Shown piece by piece: positions 25,042-34,305 of a DNA stretch of 64,000 nucleotides. The stretch lies in the NCBI GenBank assembly GCA_964213355.1, contig CAXOVY010000011.1, positions 1 to 64,000 of the forward strand. The letters are read 5' to 3'. A program made the translations under genes and the position numbers. The notes beneath the pieces were generated by a model. The model had not been told where the DNA came from and searched no databases. It saw nothing but the letters and a program-made list of their open reading frames with translations. Origin of the DNA: JBAXAM01 sp964213355. GTDB taxonomy: Bacteria > Pseudomonadota > Gammaproteobacteria > UBA9339. Numbering within the stretch: the stretch's first letter is position 1; every line of letters begins with the position of its first letter.

Positions 25042-26172
25042 ATGGCGGTAACAATTGCTGTTCCAAAAGAAACTAAAGCTGGTGAATTGCGTGTTGCAAT
25101 GACGCCAGCTTTAGTTAGCCGACTTATCAAACTTGGAGCTAGCGTTAAAATTCAAAATAACGCTGGTACCGGTATTCATGCTCAAGATGCGGCATACAAG
25201 GACGCAGAAGCAGTTCCTACTGCTTTGGCCCTTTATCATTCTGGAGATGTAGTTCTTAAAGTACAACCACCAACTGAAGGTGAAATTGCATCGATGAAAG
25301 AAAATTCAATTTTGATTTCTTTCTTATATCCGCATATGCAACCAAACATCGTAAAAAAAATGCTAGAGAAGAAAATCACTAGTTTTGCGATGGAACTTGT
25401 GCCACGTATTTCGCGCGCACAGGACATGGATGCTCTTTCCTCACAGGCAACTATTACCGGTTATAAGGCAGTATTATTAGCAGCAGATAATAGTAAATTT
25501 TTCTTTCCCATGTTAACTACAGCAGCTGGATCAATTCGCCCAGCCAAAGTATTTATTATTGGGGTTGGTGTTGCTGGTCTGCAAGCAATCGCAACTGCAA
25601 GGCGCTTGGGCGCTCAAGTTAGCGCTTATGATGTACGTCCTGAAACCAAAGAACAAACCGAATCTTTGGGTGCCAAATTCTTTGATGCTGGTGTCCAAGC
25701 AACTGGTGAAGGTGGCTATGCCCGTGAGTTAACGCAAGAAGAAAAAACCAAACAAGCTGAAGCTTTAAAAAAACATATTTCTACCTGCGATGTCATTATA
25801 ACTACTGCTGGTGTTCCGGGAAGACCTGCACCAAAAATTCTGAGCAAAGATATGGTCGAGTCAATGAAACCTGGGGCAATTGTAGTTGATATCTTGGCTG
25901 ATATGGGTGGTAACTGTGAATTAACTAAACCAGGCGAAACCGTATATCACAATGATGTCGCCATTCTTGGACCAATCAATATTCCAAGTAGCCTAGCAAT
26001 TAATGCCAGCGAAATGTATGCTCGCAACTTGATTAATCTGCTTGGTCTAATGATCAAGGAAGGTGCGTTAAATTTAGACTGGAATGATGAGATTATTGCA
26101 GGCTCTGTAGTAACACATGCAGGCATTATTAAAAATGAAACCGTAAAAAAACTTTTGGAGGGTAAACTATGA
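25042..26172 (+). CDS. pntAA: NAD(P) transhydrogenase subunit alpha, part 1 (soluble domain I)
   Basis: This is the NAD(H)-binding domain of the proton-translocating transhydrogenase that makes NADPH from NADH. It has an alanine-dehydrogenase-like fold with GVGVAGLQAIATARRLGA (near residues 174-191) as the Rossmann motif. At 376 residues it covers only the cytosolic part; in E. coli this is fused to the first membrane segment as PntA. AGAGGGGG upstream is a strong ribosome binding site. It overlaps pntAB by 4 bases. Confidence 0.94.
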   Translation: MAVTIAVPKETKAGELRVAMTPALVSRLIKLGASVKIQNNAGTGIHAQDAAYKDAEAVPTALALYHSGDVVLKVQPPTEGEIASMKENSILISFLYPHMQPNIVKKMLEKKITSFAMELVPRISRAQDMDALSSQATITGYKAVLLAADNSKFFFPMLTTAAGSIRPAKVFIIGVGVAGLQAIATARRLGAQVSAYDVRPETKEQTESLGAKFFDAGVQATGEGGYARELTQEEKTKQAEALKKHISTCDVIITTAGVPGRPAPKILSKDMVESMKPGAIVVDILADMGGNCELTKPGETVYHNDVAILGPINIPSSLAINASEMYARNLINLLGLMIKEGALNLDWNDEIIAGSVVTHAGIIKNETVKKLLEGKL

Positions 26173-26474
26173 CGATTGATGGTTTTACCGCTATTTATTT
26201 ATTTACTTTGGCTGCGTTTACTGGCTATGAGGTTATAAGCCGTGTACCAGTGATTTTGCACACGCCATTAATGTCGGGATCTAACTTTATTCACGGACTT
26301 GTATTAGTGGGAGCAATCATTGCCCTGGGTCACGCGGAGACAACTACTGAAATAGTTCTTGGCTTTGTTTCAGTACTACTGGCAACTGGTAATGCTGTTG
26401 GTGGCTACGTAGTTACAGTTCGAATGTTAGAAATGTTTAAGAGCAAATCCAATAAAGGTGACGAAAATGCGTGA
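26169..26474 (+). CDS. pntAB: NAD(P) transhydrogenase subunit alpha, part 2 (membrane)
   Basis: This 101-residue membrane protein with three predicted helices corresponds to the C-terminus of E. coli PntA. The segment FTGYEVISRVPVILHTPLMS is the conserved entry helix of the proton channel. It overlaps its neighbours on both sides (4 bases with pntAA and 8 with pntB). Confidence 0.94.
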   Translation: MTIDGFTAIYLFTLAAFTGYEVISRVPVILHTPLMSGSNFIHGLVLVGAIIALGHAETTTEIVLGFVSVLLATGNAVGGYVVTVRMLEMFKSKSNKGDENA

Positions 26475-27840
26475 TATCATTATTCAAATTATTTATTATG
26501 CTGCCGCTATTTTATTCATTTTAGGCCTAAAGCGTATGAGCTCGCCGAAAACTGCTACCAGTGGAGTTCAATGGGCTGGTGTTGGTATGTTACTTGCCGT
26601 AGTAGTTACTTTCTTGTTTCCCAATCTGCATAATTTTGCATTGATTCTCTTAGCAATTGCAGTTGGTACGATAGTTGCTTGGATAGCAGCAAAGAAAGTA
26701 GCAATGACAGCAATGCCAGAAATGATAGCAATGTATAACGGTATGGGCGGTGGTGCTGCTGCTGCGATTGCTGCTATAGAATTATTTAAGTTATCTTGCA
26801 ATTCCACTGAGGTTATGACACTAACAACTTTTACTTTAGCAATTGTTGGTGGATTAATTGGAGCAGTATCGTTTTCTGGCAGTATCCTTGCCTTTTTCAA
26901 ATTGCGTGATTGGCTGAAAAATATTTATTTCCCCATGCAGCAAATTATAAATCTCAGTGTACTTGCTGCCGCAATTTTATTCGGCTTTATATTCTTTTTC
27001 TGGCACTCACCTGTTGTTTTCGTATTATTTTTTATCGCCAGCTTGATCTATGGTGTTTTAATGACTATGAGCATCGGCGGCGCAGATATGCCGGTGGTAA
27101 TTGCACTATATAATGCTTTTACTGGTCTTGCTGTTGCTTGCGAAGGTTTTGTGATGAACAACGTTGCCATGATTATTGCTGGAACTATTGTTGGATCATC
27201 AGGAACTTTATTGACGCTACTTATGGCCAAAGCTATGAATAGATCGATCGTCAATGTATTGTTTGCAAAATTTGGTGGCTGTAGTAGTGGCGCTGTAGTT
27301 GAAGGCACCTCTAAATCCATGGAAGTTGACGATGCAGCAGTAATGCTGAACTTCGTAAGTAAAGTAATCTTTATTCCTGGTTACGGTATGGCAGTAGCGC
27401 AAGCTCAACAAAAAGTATGGGAGCTTGCATCCTTACTTATAGATAAAGGTGTTGATGTAAAATTCGCCATTCATCCAGTAGCAGGAAGAATGCCTGGTCA
27501 TATGAATGTATTGCTTGCTGAAGCTGGCGTTCCTTATGACTATATTGCAGATATGGAAGAAATTAACAATGAATTTGCTTCGACTGATATTGTCATCGTG
27601 CTTGGCGCTAACGATGTGGTAAATCCAGCGGCCAGAACCGATAAAACCAGTCCGATTTACGGCATGCCAATTTTGAATGCTGATCGGGCCAAACAAATCT
27701 TTGTTATCAAACGTGGCAAAGGTAAGGGTTATGCTGGCATAGAAAACTTGTTGTTCTTTGATGACAAGTGTCGCATGGTTTATGGTGATGCTAAACAAGT
27801 CATGACAAGAATGATTCAAACATTGAAAGAGCAGGAATAG
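26467..27840 (+). CDS. pntB: NAD(P) transhydrogenase subunit beta
   Basis: PntB supplies the rest of the proton channel and the NADPH-binding domain III. Nine or so membrane helices fill residues 1-265; the C-terminal domain has PGYGMAVAQAQ and the GANDVVNPAA motif that binds NADP. The start chosen is the ATG at 26467, which overlaps the pntAB stop and has AAAGG eight bases upstream; an in-frame GTG at 26458 is possible. A rho-independent terminator follows the stop. Confidence 0.95.
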   Translation: MRDIIIQIIYYAAAILFILGLKRMSSPKTATSGVQWAGVGMLLAVVVTFLFPNLHNFALILLAIAVGTIVAWIAAKKVAMTAMPEMIAMYNGMGGGAAAAIAAIELFKLSCNSTEVMTLTTFTLAIVGGLIGAVSFSGSILAFFKLRDWLKNIYFPMQQIINLSVLAAAILFGFIFFFWHSPVVFVLFFIASLIYGVLMTMSIGGADMPVVIALYNAFTGLAVACEGFVMNNVAMIIAGTIVGSSGTLLTLLMAKAMNRSIVNVLFAKFGGCSSGAVVEGTSKSMEVDDAAVMLNFVSKVIFIPGYGMAVAQAQQKVWELASLLIDKGVDVKFAIHPVAGRMPGHMNVLLAEAGVPYDYIADMEEINNEFASTDIVIVLGANDVVNPAARTDKTSPIYGMPILNADRAKQIFVIKRGKGKGYAGIENLLFFDDKCRMVYGDAKQVMTRMIQTLKEQE

Positions 27841-27869
27841 TTTTTCAATAGATTCTAATTTTATAGTAC

Positions 27870-27900
27870 AAAAAAGGGCAGCTAACCCCTACCCTTTTTT
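27870..27900 (+). terminator. Rho-independent terminator after pntB
   Basis: AAAAAAGGG and CCCTTTTTT pair around a 13-base loop and end in six T. Confidence 0.7.
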
Positions 27901-27907
27901 CATTAAT

Positions 27908-29067
27908 ATGAGCCTAATAAAACGCTTTTGGGTTATACCGATCACAATTTTGTCATTACTGATTTTTTACACCTATTTTAAAATCAGCCAATTTTTGCCC
28001 GGCCAAGCAAACTTAGCAAGTTTGTTTACTCTATTGCTTTTCACCATCATGATTGGATGGGAATTGATTTATCGCTTTAATGTTTTTTTAGCTGACAAAT
28101 TTTGGTTTCGTGCATTGGCTTGGATTGGTTCTACCTTGCTTGGGGTTTGGGTAACATTCATCTTATTTTCACTTGTGGTTGATGTGGGCCGTTTGGCTCT
28201 TTTGACAATTACAACATTAACCCACACGACACCATTAACACTGATGTGTAGCACAATTCTGTTTCACTGGATCAACATTATCATCTTTGTAATTTCACTG
28301 TTGATTGCTGGATTTGGCCTAAAAACTGCTTTATCTGGCCCAAAAATCGTCGAGATTTTTATTCCGACAGAAAACAAACCATCCACATTGCAAAAACTGA
28401 AAATAGTTCAAATTAGCGATTTACATATCGGGGCTATGATCCGCCGCAATTATGTTGAAAAAGTAGTTCTACAAGTTAATGCATTAAAACCTGATTTGAT
28501 CGCATTGACTGGTGATGTTGCAGATGGCATTCCCAATGGTCTTATCGATCAACTACAGCCGCTAACAAAGTTGCAGGCACCACTGGCAAATTTTTTGTTA
28601 CCGGCAATCACGAGTATTATTGGGGCGCCGAACGATGGGTTAACGCTATGAGCAAGTTAGGATTTATACCGCTTATCAACGAAAATCGGGTTGTACATTT
28701 TGCTAATGTGAAAATTTTAGTTGCTGGGGTAACAGATGTGTCCGCAAATAAATTTTTAGTTTCACATAAAACAGATCCACAAAAAGCAATATTTTCTGAT
28801 GAACCAAGCGATTTCAAAATTCTTCTTTCGCATAGCCCGCGCACTTTTGATGATGCCGAGCGAGCAGGATTTGATCTCCAGCTATCTGGACATACACACG
28901 CCGGTCAATTTTTCCCGTTCAGTTTGCTTGTTCCTTTGGCACACAAATATCACACGGGTTTAAACCACCAAAATAAAACTTGGCTCTATGTCAATTCTGG
29001 AACAGGATCTTGGGGACCAATTAACCGTTTTGGTGTCCATTCCGAGATCACGCTGATTAGATTTTAA
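27908..29067 (+). pseudogene. Membrane metallophosphoesterase with a single-base frameshift
   Basis: Residues 1-235 contain four membrane helices followed by the start of a calcineurin-like phosphoesterase (VQISDLHIG, ALTGDVADG). After KLQAPLANF the frame goes wrong and stops at 28651. The third metal-binding motif, GNHEYYWGAERW, is intact in the next frame from about 28590, and the remainder (LLSHSPRTF, LSGHTHAGQ) runs to 29067. Adding one base in the run AAATTTTTT at 28586-28594 restores a 386-residue protein of the YkuE/YaeI-like family. The cause may be a real mutation, slippage or a sequencing error. The start codon lies 8 bases after the pntB terminator and lacks a Shine-Dalgarno. Confidence 0.85.
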
Positions 29068-29075
29068 ATCACGCA

Positions 29076-29636
29076 TTACATATCACCTGGCGCTACGGCG
29101 TAGATCCCGGGGGCATTGCGCAAATATTCCGAATAATCTAAACCATAACCATAAACAAATTTATCTTCGATAGTTAGGGCTTTAAAATCTGCTTCTTCAA
29201 CACCGCCTTCTTTACGTGGTTTACGTTTATCGAGCAGTACTGCTGTGTAAACTTCTTTTGCACCTTTCATTTTACAATAGTCAATAGCTGCTCTTAAAGT
29301 AGTTCCTGTATCCAAAATATCATCTACAACAACTACGCTGCGACCAAATAAATCAGCAGTTGGTTCCGCTTTCCAATGCAAGTCACCCGCCCTGTTTTTC
29401 AAACCATAACTAGAAACATGGATATAATTTATTTCCAATTGAAAATCTAATCGTGGCAATAAATTACCTAACGGTACTATACCGCCAAGTAAAACACATA
29501 AAAATATGGGATCGCTATTAGCTAAGCGAGCTCTCATTTCTTGTGCCATACGATCAAGGGCATCATCAACTTCTTTTTTTTGATAAATACAAGTTGCGTT
29601 TTTATGGATCTCAGCAAAACGTTTTGATAATTGCAT
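29076..29636 (-). CDS. hpt: Hypoxanthine-guanine phosphoribosyltransferase
   Basis: This purine salvage enzyme joins hypoxanthine or guanine to PRPP. The PRPP loop VVVDDILDTGTTL lies near residue 100 and the flexible-loop/base-binding parts LLGGIVPLG and FVYGYGLDYSEY are present. The chosen start is the ATG at 29636 (MQLSKRF) with GAGGGG six bases upstream; a longer frame to 29705 lacks a ribosome site. The length is 186 residues. The window also has an NCS2 purine permease at 58550 that could supply its substrate. Confidence 0.92.
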   Translation of the reverse strand: MQLSKRFAEIHKNATCIYQKKEVDDALDRMAQEMRARLANSDPIFLCVLLGGIVPLGNLLPRLDFQLEINYIHVSSYGLKNRAGDLHWKAEPTADLFGRSVVVVDDILDTGTTLRAAIDYCKMKGAKEVYTAVLLDKRKPRKEGGVEEADFKALTIEDKFVYGYGLDYSEYLRNAPGIYAVAPGDM

Positions 29637-29728
29637 TATTTTCCCCTCAATTATGTGTAAAATTTTTAAAACACTATTTTGGTTTCTACACTTTAATGTT
29701 ATCAAAGTCTATAAGATTTTAATAAAGT

Positions 29729-30847
29729 TTATTTTTTCAACGCCTCAACAGCAGGCATATAGCGGCAACCTAAATCATTAGCCACAGTTTCATAAGTTAT
29801 CTGACCTTTATGCACATTCAGTCCATTAAGCAAATTTGGATCCTCAAGTAGAGCTGTTCTATATCCCTTATTAGCTAAGCCGATAATGAATGGTAAAGTA
29901 ACATTATTTAAAGCAAATGTTGAAGTACGCGGTACAGCAGAAGGCATATTAATTACACAATAATGCACAATATTTTCTTTAACATAAGTAGGTTCGTCAT
30001 GAGTAGTTGGTCTGCTAGTTTCACAGCAACCACCCTGATCAATCGAAACATCAACTAGTACTGAACCAGGTTTCATTTTGTGTAACATTGATTTATTGAT
30101 TATTTTCGGTGCAACTGCGCCTGGCGATAATACGGCACCAACTACTAAATCTGCTTTAGAAATATATTTGCCAATATTATCCATAGTTGCATAAACCGTC
30201 GTAATACGCGATCCAAAAGTAAGATCAAGTTCCTGCAATCGTCGCACGTTATTATCTAGTAGTATTACACGCGCACCAATACCTATTGCCATCAACATTG
30301 CATTGGAACCAACCACACCAGCACCAATAATTACTACGACCCCAGCAGGCACACCTGGTAAGCCACCAAGTAATACACCCGAGCCACCGTGGTGTTTCTC
30401 AAGCGCATGTGCTCCAACTTGAATTGCGAGTCTCCCAGCAACCTCACTCATCGGGGTTAACAAGGGTAACTTACCAAAATTGTCAGTAACAGTTTCATAA
30501 GCAATAGCAGTACAACCAGATGCTTTTAACGCTGCAGCTTGTTTTGGATATGGCGCAAGATGCAAATACGTAAATAATACTTGTTCCTCATGTAGCATCT
30601 TACATTCAATTGGTTGTGGTTCTTGAACTTTAACTATCATCTCAGACTTAATAAATATTTCTTCAGCACTATAGCTAATGATGGCACCCGCTTTTTCATA
30701 ATCGTAATCATTAAAGCCACTATTAATACCAGCTTCATGTTGTACTATCATTTTGTGCCCGCGAGTAACCAACTCAAGAACAGCTGATGGCACCAAACCA
30801 ACGCGATACTCACAAATTTTTGTTTCTTTTGGCACGCCAATAATCAT
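29729..30847 (-). CDS. ald: Alanine dehydrogenase
   Basis: This is an NAD-dependent interconversion of L-alanine and pyruvate. The N-terminal MIIGVPKETKICEYRVGLVP and the NAD-binding IIGAGVVGSNAMLMAIGIGA (near residues 170-190) are diagnostic. The C-terminal NMPSAVPRTSTFALNN matches the family. The length of 372 residues is standard. AAGGAG precedes the ATG. It is separated by only 10 bases from the M20 peptidase upstream, so the two may be co-transcribed for amino-acid use. Confidence 0.94.
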   Translation of the reverse strand: MIIGVPKETKICEYRVGLVPSAVLELVTRGHKMIVQHEAGINSGFNDYDYEKAGAIISYSAEEIFIKSEMIVKVQEPQPIECKMLHEEQVLFTYLHLAPYPKQAAALKASGCTAIAYETVTDNFGKLPLLTPMSEVAGRLAIQVGAHALEKHHGGSGVLLGGLPGVPAGVVVIIGAGVVGSNAMLMAIGIGARVILLDNNVRRLQELDLTFGSRITTVYATMDNIGKYISKADLVVGAVLSPGAVAPKIINKSMLHKMKPGSVLVDVSIDQGGCCETSRPTTHDEPTYVKENIVHYCVINMPSAVPRTSTFALNNVTLPFIIGLANKGYRTALLEDPNLLNGLNVHKGQITYETVANDLGCRYMPAVEALKK

Positions 30848-30857
30848 TTTGTACTCC

Positions 30858-32273
30858 TTAGCTTAATTTGTAATGTTCGGCTAAAATATGTGCTACTGCG
30901 CAACTCAATTTCTTAGCCGTCGGTAAATGTAAAAACTCGTCGGGACCGTGTATATTGGCTCCAACACAATTTGTACCCATAACAACAAACTGCGCTTTTG
31001 CAAATTTATTAGAAAGTATGGAAATGGGATGTATCGCACCACCCTCGCCGCGATAAATAACTTGTCCTTTGAAATATTGTTTAGCAACATTATTAATAAC
31101 ACAACTAAGCCATGAACTCATTTTCGGCATAACCCAACCATTTGCTTCTGCTGTGGTAGTAAAGCTCACTTTAGCACCATAAGGATGATCAGTCTCAAAT
31201 GTTTTTTTCAAAGCAGCTGACACCCTTTCCGCCTTTACTATAGGTGGTATACGTAGATTTAATTGAAGGGTGGTAAATGGCCTAATTACATTGCCCGCTT
31301 GTTCAATTGGCGGCAGACCATTTGCACCTATAACCGCCAAAGATGATCCCCATGTTTGCCTATGCAATAATACTTCTGGATTGCTTGACGTAGCTACAGA
31401 ACCAGATAGCAACGGAATGTTTTTAATGATATTAGTACCAATGGCTTCTGCTGCTATCTTTAATGCTTCCTTATGTTCTGCTGGAACCTCAACACGTAAT
31501 TCTGGTAATAACAACTCACCCGTATCTGCATTCTCAATTCTTGCTAAAAGTTGCCTTATGATTCTAAAAGTAGATGCAGTTATACCACCAAAACTGCCAG
31601 AATGTATAGCTTGTTGCAACATAGCAACACTCAAGGTAGCTGTAATACTTCCACGTATGGAATTAGTGATCCACAAGCGCTCAAAATCATCACCACCACT
31701 ATCCAAACATATTATCAAATCTGGATTACCTATTTTTTCTTTTAGCCGTTCGATATAGTACGAAAAATCTGGGCTACCATTTTCTTCACCACACTCAAAA
31801 AGAAATATACATCGCGCATGTGGGATCGATTGTTGCTCCAGCGCTTTAAGCGCTGCCACGGCAATAAATGGCGAACATCCATTATCCGAAGCTCCCCGAC
31901 CATAAAGACGATCTTGGTCTAAAACCGGCTTCCAAGGACTATAACCTTCAGTCCAACCTTCACTCTCTGGCATTTTGTCCAAATGTCCATAAAATAGAAT
32001 TGTCTTATCGATTGGTGAACTTCCAGGAATTTCTGCATACAAAAATGGTGTTTTGTCTTTAAGAGCTATAACCTCAACCATAGCCTTTAGTAATTGTTGC
32101 TCACTTATCCAATTACCAACCAAATTAGCTGCGCACTCAAGATGCTTATTATTTTGCCATTGAGCATCGAATACTGCATTTTTGGCAGGAATTTTTATAA
32201 ATTCAGACAGGGTGGGAATTACACTTTCTGCCCAAAAATGTTCAATCTGACTTGCGAGTTTTATGGAATCCAC
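30858..32273 (-). CDS. M20-family metallopeptidase (dipeptidase-like)
   Basis: This is a zinc-dependent exopeptidase, probably acting on dipeptides in the cytosol. Metal and catalytic residues are visible: His in FYGHLDKMPE (near 94), Asp in YGRGASDNG, the Glu pair in FECGEENGS, Asp in CLDSGGDD, and His in NIHGPDEF near the end. A central lid domain interrupts the catalytic domain, as in CNDP-like enzymes. It starts with GTG, eight bases after AAGG. The length is 471 residues. The specific substrate is not evident. Confidence 0.88.
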   Translation of the reverse strand: MDSIKLASQIEHFWAESVIPTLSEFIKIPAKNAVFDAQWQNNKHLECAANLVGNWISEQQLLKAMVEVIALKDKTPFLYAEIPGSSPIDKTILFYGHLDKMPESEGWTEGYSPWKPVLDQDRLYGRGASDNGCSPFIAVAALKALEQQSIPHARCIFLFECGEENGSPDFSYYIERLKEKIGNPDLIICLDSGGDDFERLWITNSIRGSITATLSVAMLQQAIHSGSFGGITASTFRIIRQLLARIENADTGELLLPELRVEVPAEHKEALKIAAEAIGTNIIKNIPLLSGSVATSSNPEVLLHRQTWGSSLAVIGANGLPPIEQAGNVIRPFTTLQLNLRIPPIVKAERVSAALKKTFETDHPYGAKVSFTTTAEANGWVMPKMSSWLSCVINNVAKQYFKGQVIYRGEGGAIHPISILSNKFAKAQFVVMGTNCVGANIHGPDEFLHLPTAKKLSCAVAHILAEHYKLS

Positions 32274-32508
32274 AACGAAAACCTTATCTATAGAAACGCG
32301 GATTATATACTCATCTAATAAAATTCCAACTCGCTGGCTTTTTGATTTTTATCAAATATAATATAGATACCATATAGTTGTTTAGAATCTAATGCCTAAA
32401 TATACTTTAAGACTATTTATTAATAAGCTGTAACGCACAAATAAAAAACATATTTTTCAATGAATTACATGATATTAATAATGTATTAGTTTTACAAGTT
32501 AATGTTTT

Positions 32509-33438
32509 CTAGTAAGAATACTTTTTGTTAACCACAGAAGTGTTGCAGTTGGCAAAGTTAGCAAAGTTACGCTCAATTGGATCAGACATGCGTCCAGCTA
32601 TACCCAGATTTTCTTTGTGTTCATTGCTATACCCACCAAGGGTAAAGCGCAGCCCACCCATAGCAATATTATATCTTGTAACGTCATAAGAATCGCGGAA
32701 TTCTAAAGCAGCATAACCAGTTAATGGATATACTATTCGCATCTCTATTCCTGTAATATTACCAATAGTATTCTTCATGGAGTAACGAAAGCCACCCACA
32801 AATAATTTTAGTCCTTGGGTTTTAGGGATAGGCAAAATCCTACCAACTTCAAAATCGATTCCAGTACCAGTTTCTTCATAGATTCTACCCACTGGGTTAC
32901 CTAGCCAATACCTCTTACCTATAGGAACATAGCCATTAACGCGGAAATCCCAATCATAATTTAATAGTTCAGCACCAATGTTCCCTACCCAAAAATCATG
33001 GTGTAAAGGAGAACGATTAACATCAATCAATGCATAACCACCTAAAAGGTAAGAACCATCAAAAATTTTACGATAACCGCCACCAAAACCACCAGAATAA
33101 CCGGTTGTATAGTTCATTCCACCACTAGCTACGATCGCACCATAAAAAATATTTGAAACACCATCACCACCAAATGGTATTAACCCCTGCCCTATACCTA
33201 ACAATCGTTTACCAGCAAACGCCCAAATAGTACCGCTTGGCTTCATGTTTAAATAATTGGCACTGGTTTCTGGTGTAATATTTGCTTGATCTTGCTCATG
33301 TATATCCGCGAATGGCTTTGGCGAATCCTCAACACCATTCGTGTCGATTTTATAGATATTGTCTGTAGCATGAGCAGAAGTTACAAAAAAACCAACGCCT
33401 AAAAAAATCACGCCTAACAGGTGTTTTATATTTTTCAT
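32509..33438 (-). CDS. Outer-membrane beta-barrel, inverse-autotransporter beta-domain-like
   Basis: A clear signal peptide (residues 1-24, cleavage after SAHA) precedes a short linker and a roughly 230-residue barrel. The segment FDGSYLLGGYALIDVNRSPL with the following HHDFWVGNIGAELLNYDWDF is like the barrel of intimin/invasin inverse autotransporters. Unlike those, no Ig-like passenger follows: the protein ends at 309 residues with a short polar tail. It may be a stand-alone barrel or have lost its passenger. It is monocistronic, with a 235-base AT-rich gap downstream that holds nothing I recognise. Confidence 0.7.
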   Translation of the reverse strand: MKNIKHLLGVIFLGVGFFVTSAHATDNIYKIDTNGVEDSPKPFADIHEQDQANITPETSANYLNMKPSGTIWAFAGKRLLGIGQGLIPFGGDGVSNIFYGAIVASGGMNYTTGYSGGFGGGYRKIFDGSYLLGGYALIDVNRSPLHHDFWVGNIGAELLNYDWDFRVNGYVPIGKRYWLGNPVGRIYEETGTGIDFEVGRILPIPKTQGLKLFVGGFRYSMKNTIGNITGIEMRIVYPLTGYAALEFRDSYDVTRYNIAMGGLRFTLGGYSNEHKENLGIAGRMSDPIERNFANFANCNTSVVNKKYSY

Positions 33439-33498
33439 TTTATCTTTCCTTGAAGAGCACTATTGCCTTGAAAAATTTTAATCCTTAGCATCTGATTG

Positions 33499-34305
33499 TC
33501 AACATATTCTAACATACCAATCATCAAAACGTGAAATGTCAGTAAATTTACGCACATAACCATGGGATGTTAAGAGCTTGTATATTTTTTCACGCATGGA
33601 TGTAAAATTGTGCTCACAGGTAATAACCCCAAATTGATACTTATCAAAATCAAAATTGGCTAATATCTCAAATTCACAACCTTCAGTATCTATGGAGAGA
33701 TAGTCGATATTTTTTGGTGCTTCGTAAAGATTCAACAAATCGAGAAGAGATATGGTTTCTACTTCGTAATACTTCCCCTTAATTCTAGCCTCTTTATGTA
33801 AATCAATTAAACTATAGTTACTGATTGTGGAAAAATCAGCATTATCTACTTCATTAAAAGTTAATATTGAACCAGAGTTGACCCAAACACAGCGTGTCTC
33901 AATGTAGCAGTTTCTGTTTTTCCTTAAGTTGTCATGCCAACATTTTGCTGGTTCCGCAAGAATACCAGTCCAACCAAATTGATTTTCCAAAAGATGAGTG
34001 TTGCTTAAATCAAAACCGTTAGTAGCACCAAGCTCAACAAAAAAACCATTTTTTTTGAAATCCAACTCTAACAAAACAAACAAATCTTGACGAAATTGAG
34101 ATTTAGATTTTTTTAAAAGGTTAGAAAAGAGCTGTCTCTGCTGCTGTGGTAATTTAGCTAAAAACTTGTTGTCGTAGTATGTATTGACGAAGCTCAAAAT
34201 ATGCTTTTTACTCTTTTCAATGAATCTAAGAAATTTAGGATATCTCGCGATACCAATTTCAAATTTTTCAAAAAAACTTATTAAGTCTTTTGTTGTCTGT
34301 TCCAT
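33499..34305 (-). CDS. FkbM-family methyltransferase
   Basis: This is an S-adenosylmethionine-dependent methyltransferase. The SAM-binding motif FVELGATNGFDLSNT lies near residue 90 and DYLSIDTEGCEFEIL, a hallmark of the FkbM family, near 203. The N-terminal 75 residues are helical and lysine-rich. It overlaps the upstream glycosyltransferase by 25 bases, so it probably methylates the same surface glycan. The length is 268 residues. Confidence 0.85.
   Translation of the reverse strand: MEQTTKDLISFFEKFEIGIARYPKFLRFIEKSKKHILSFVNTYYDNKFLAKLPQQQRQLFSNLLKKSKSQFRQDLFVLLELDFKKNGFFVELGATNGFDLSNTHLLENQFGWTGILAEPAKCWHDNLRKNRNCYIETRCVWVNSGSILTFNEVDNADFSTISNYSLIDLHKEARIKGKYYEVETISLLDLLNLYEAPKNIDYLSIDTEGCEFEILANFDFDKYQFGVITCEHNFTSMREKIYKLLTSHGYVRKFTDISRFDDWYVRIC

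Noticed and set aside
26458..26466. GTG at 26458 as pntB start
   Set aside because: The ATG at 26467 has better Shine-Dalgarno spacing; the longer version adds only three residues.
31270..31758. Plus-strand 162-codon frame
   Set aside because: It is antisense to the M20 peptidase, whose metal ligands are clear.
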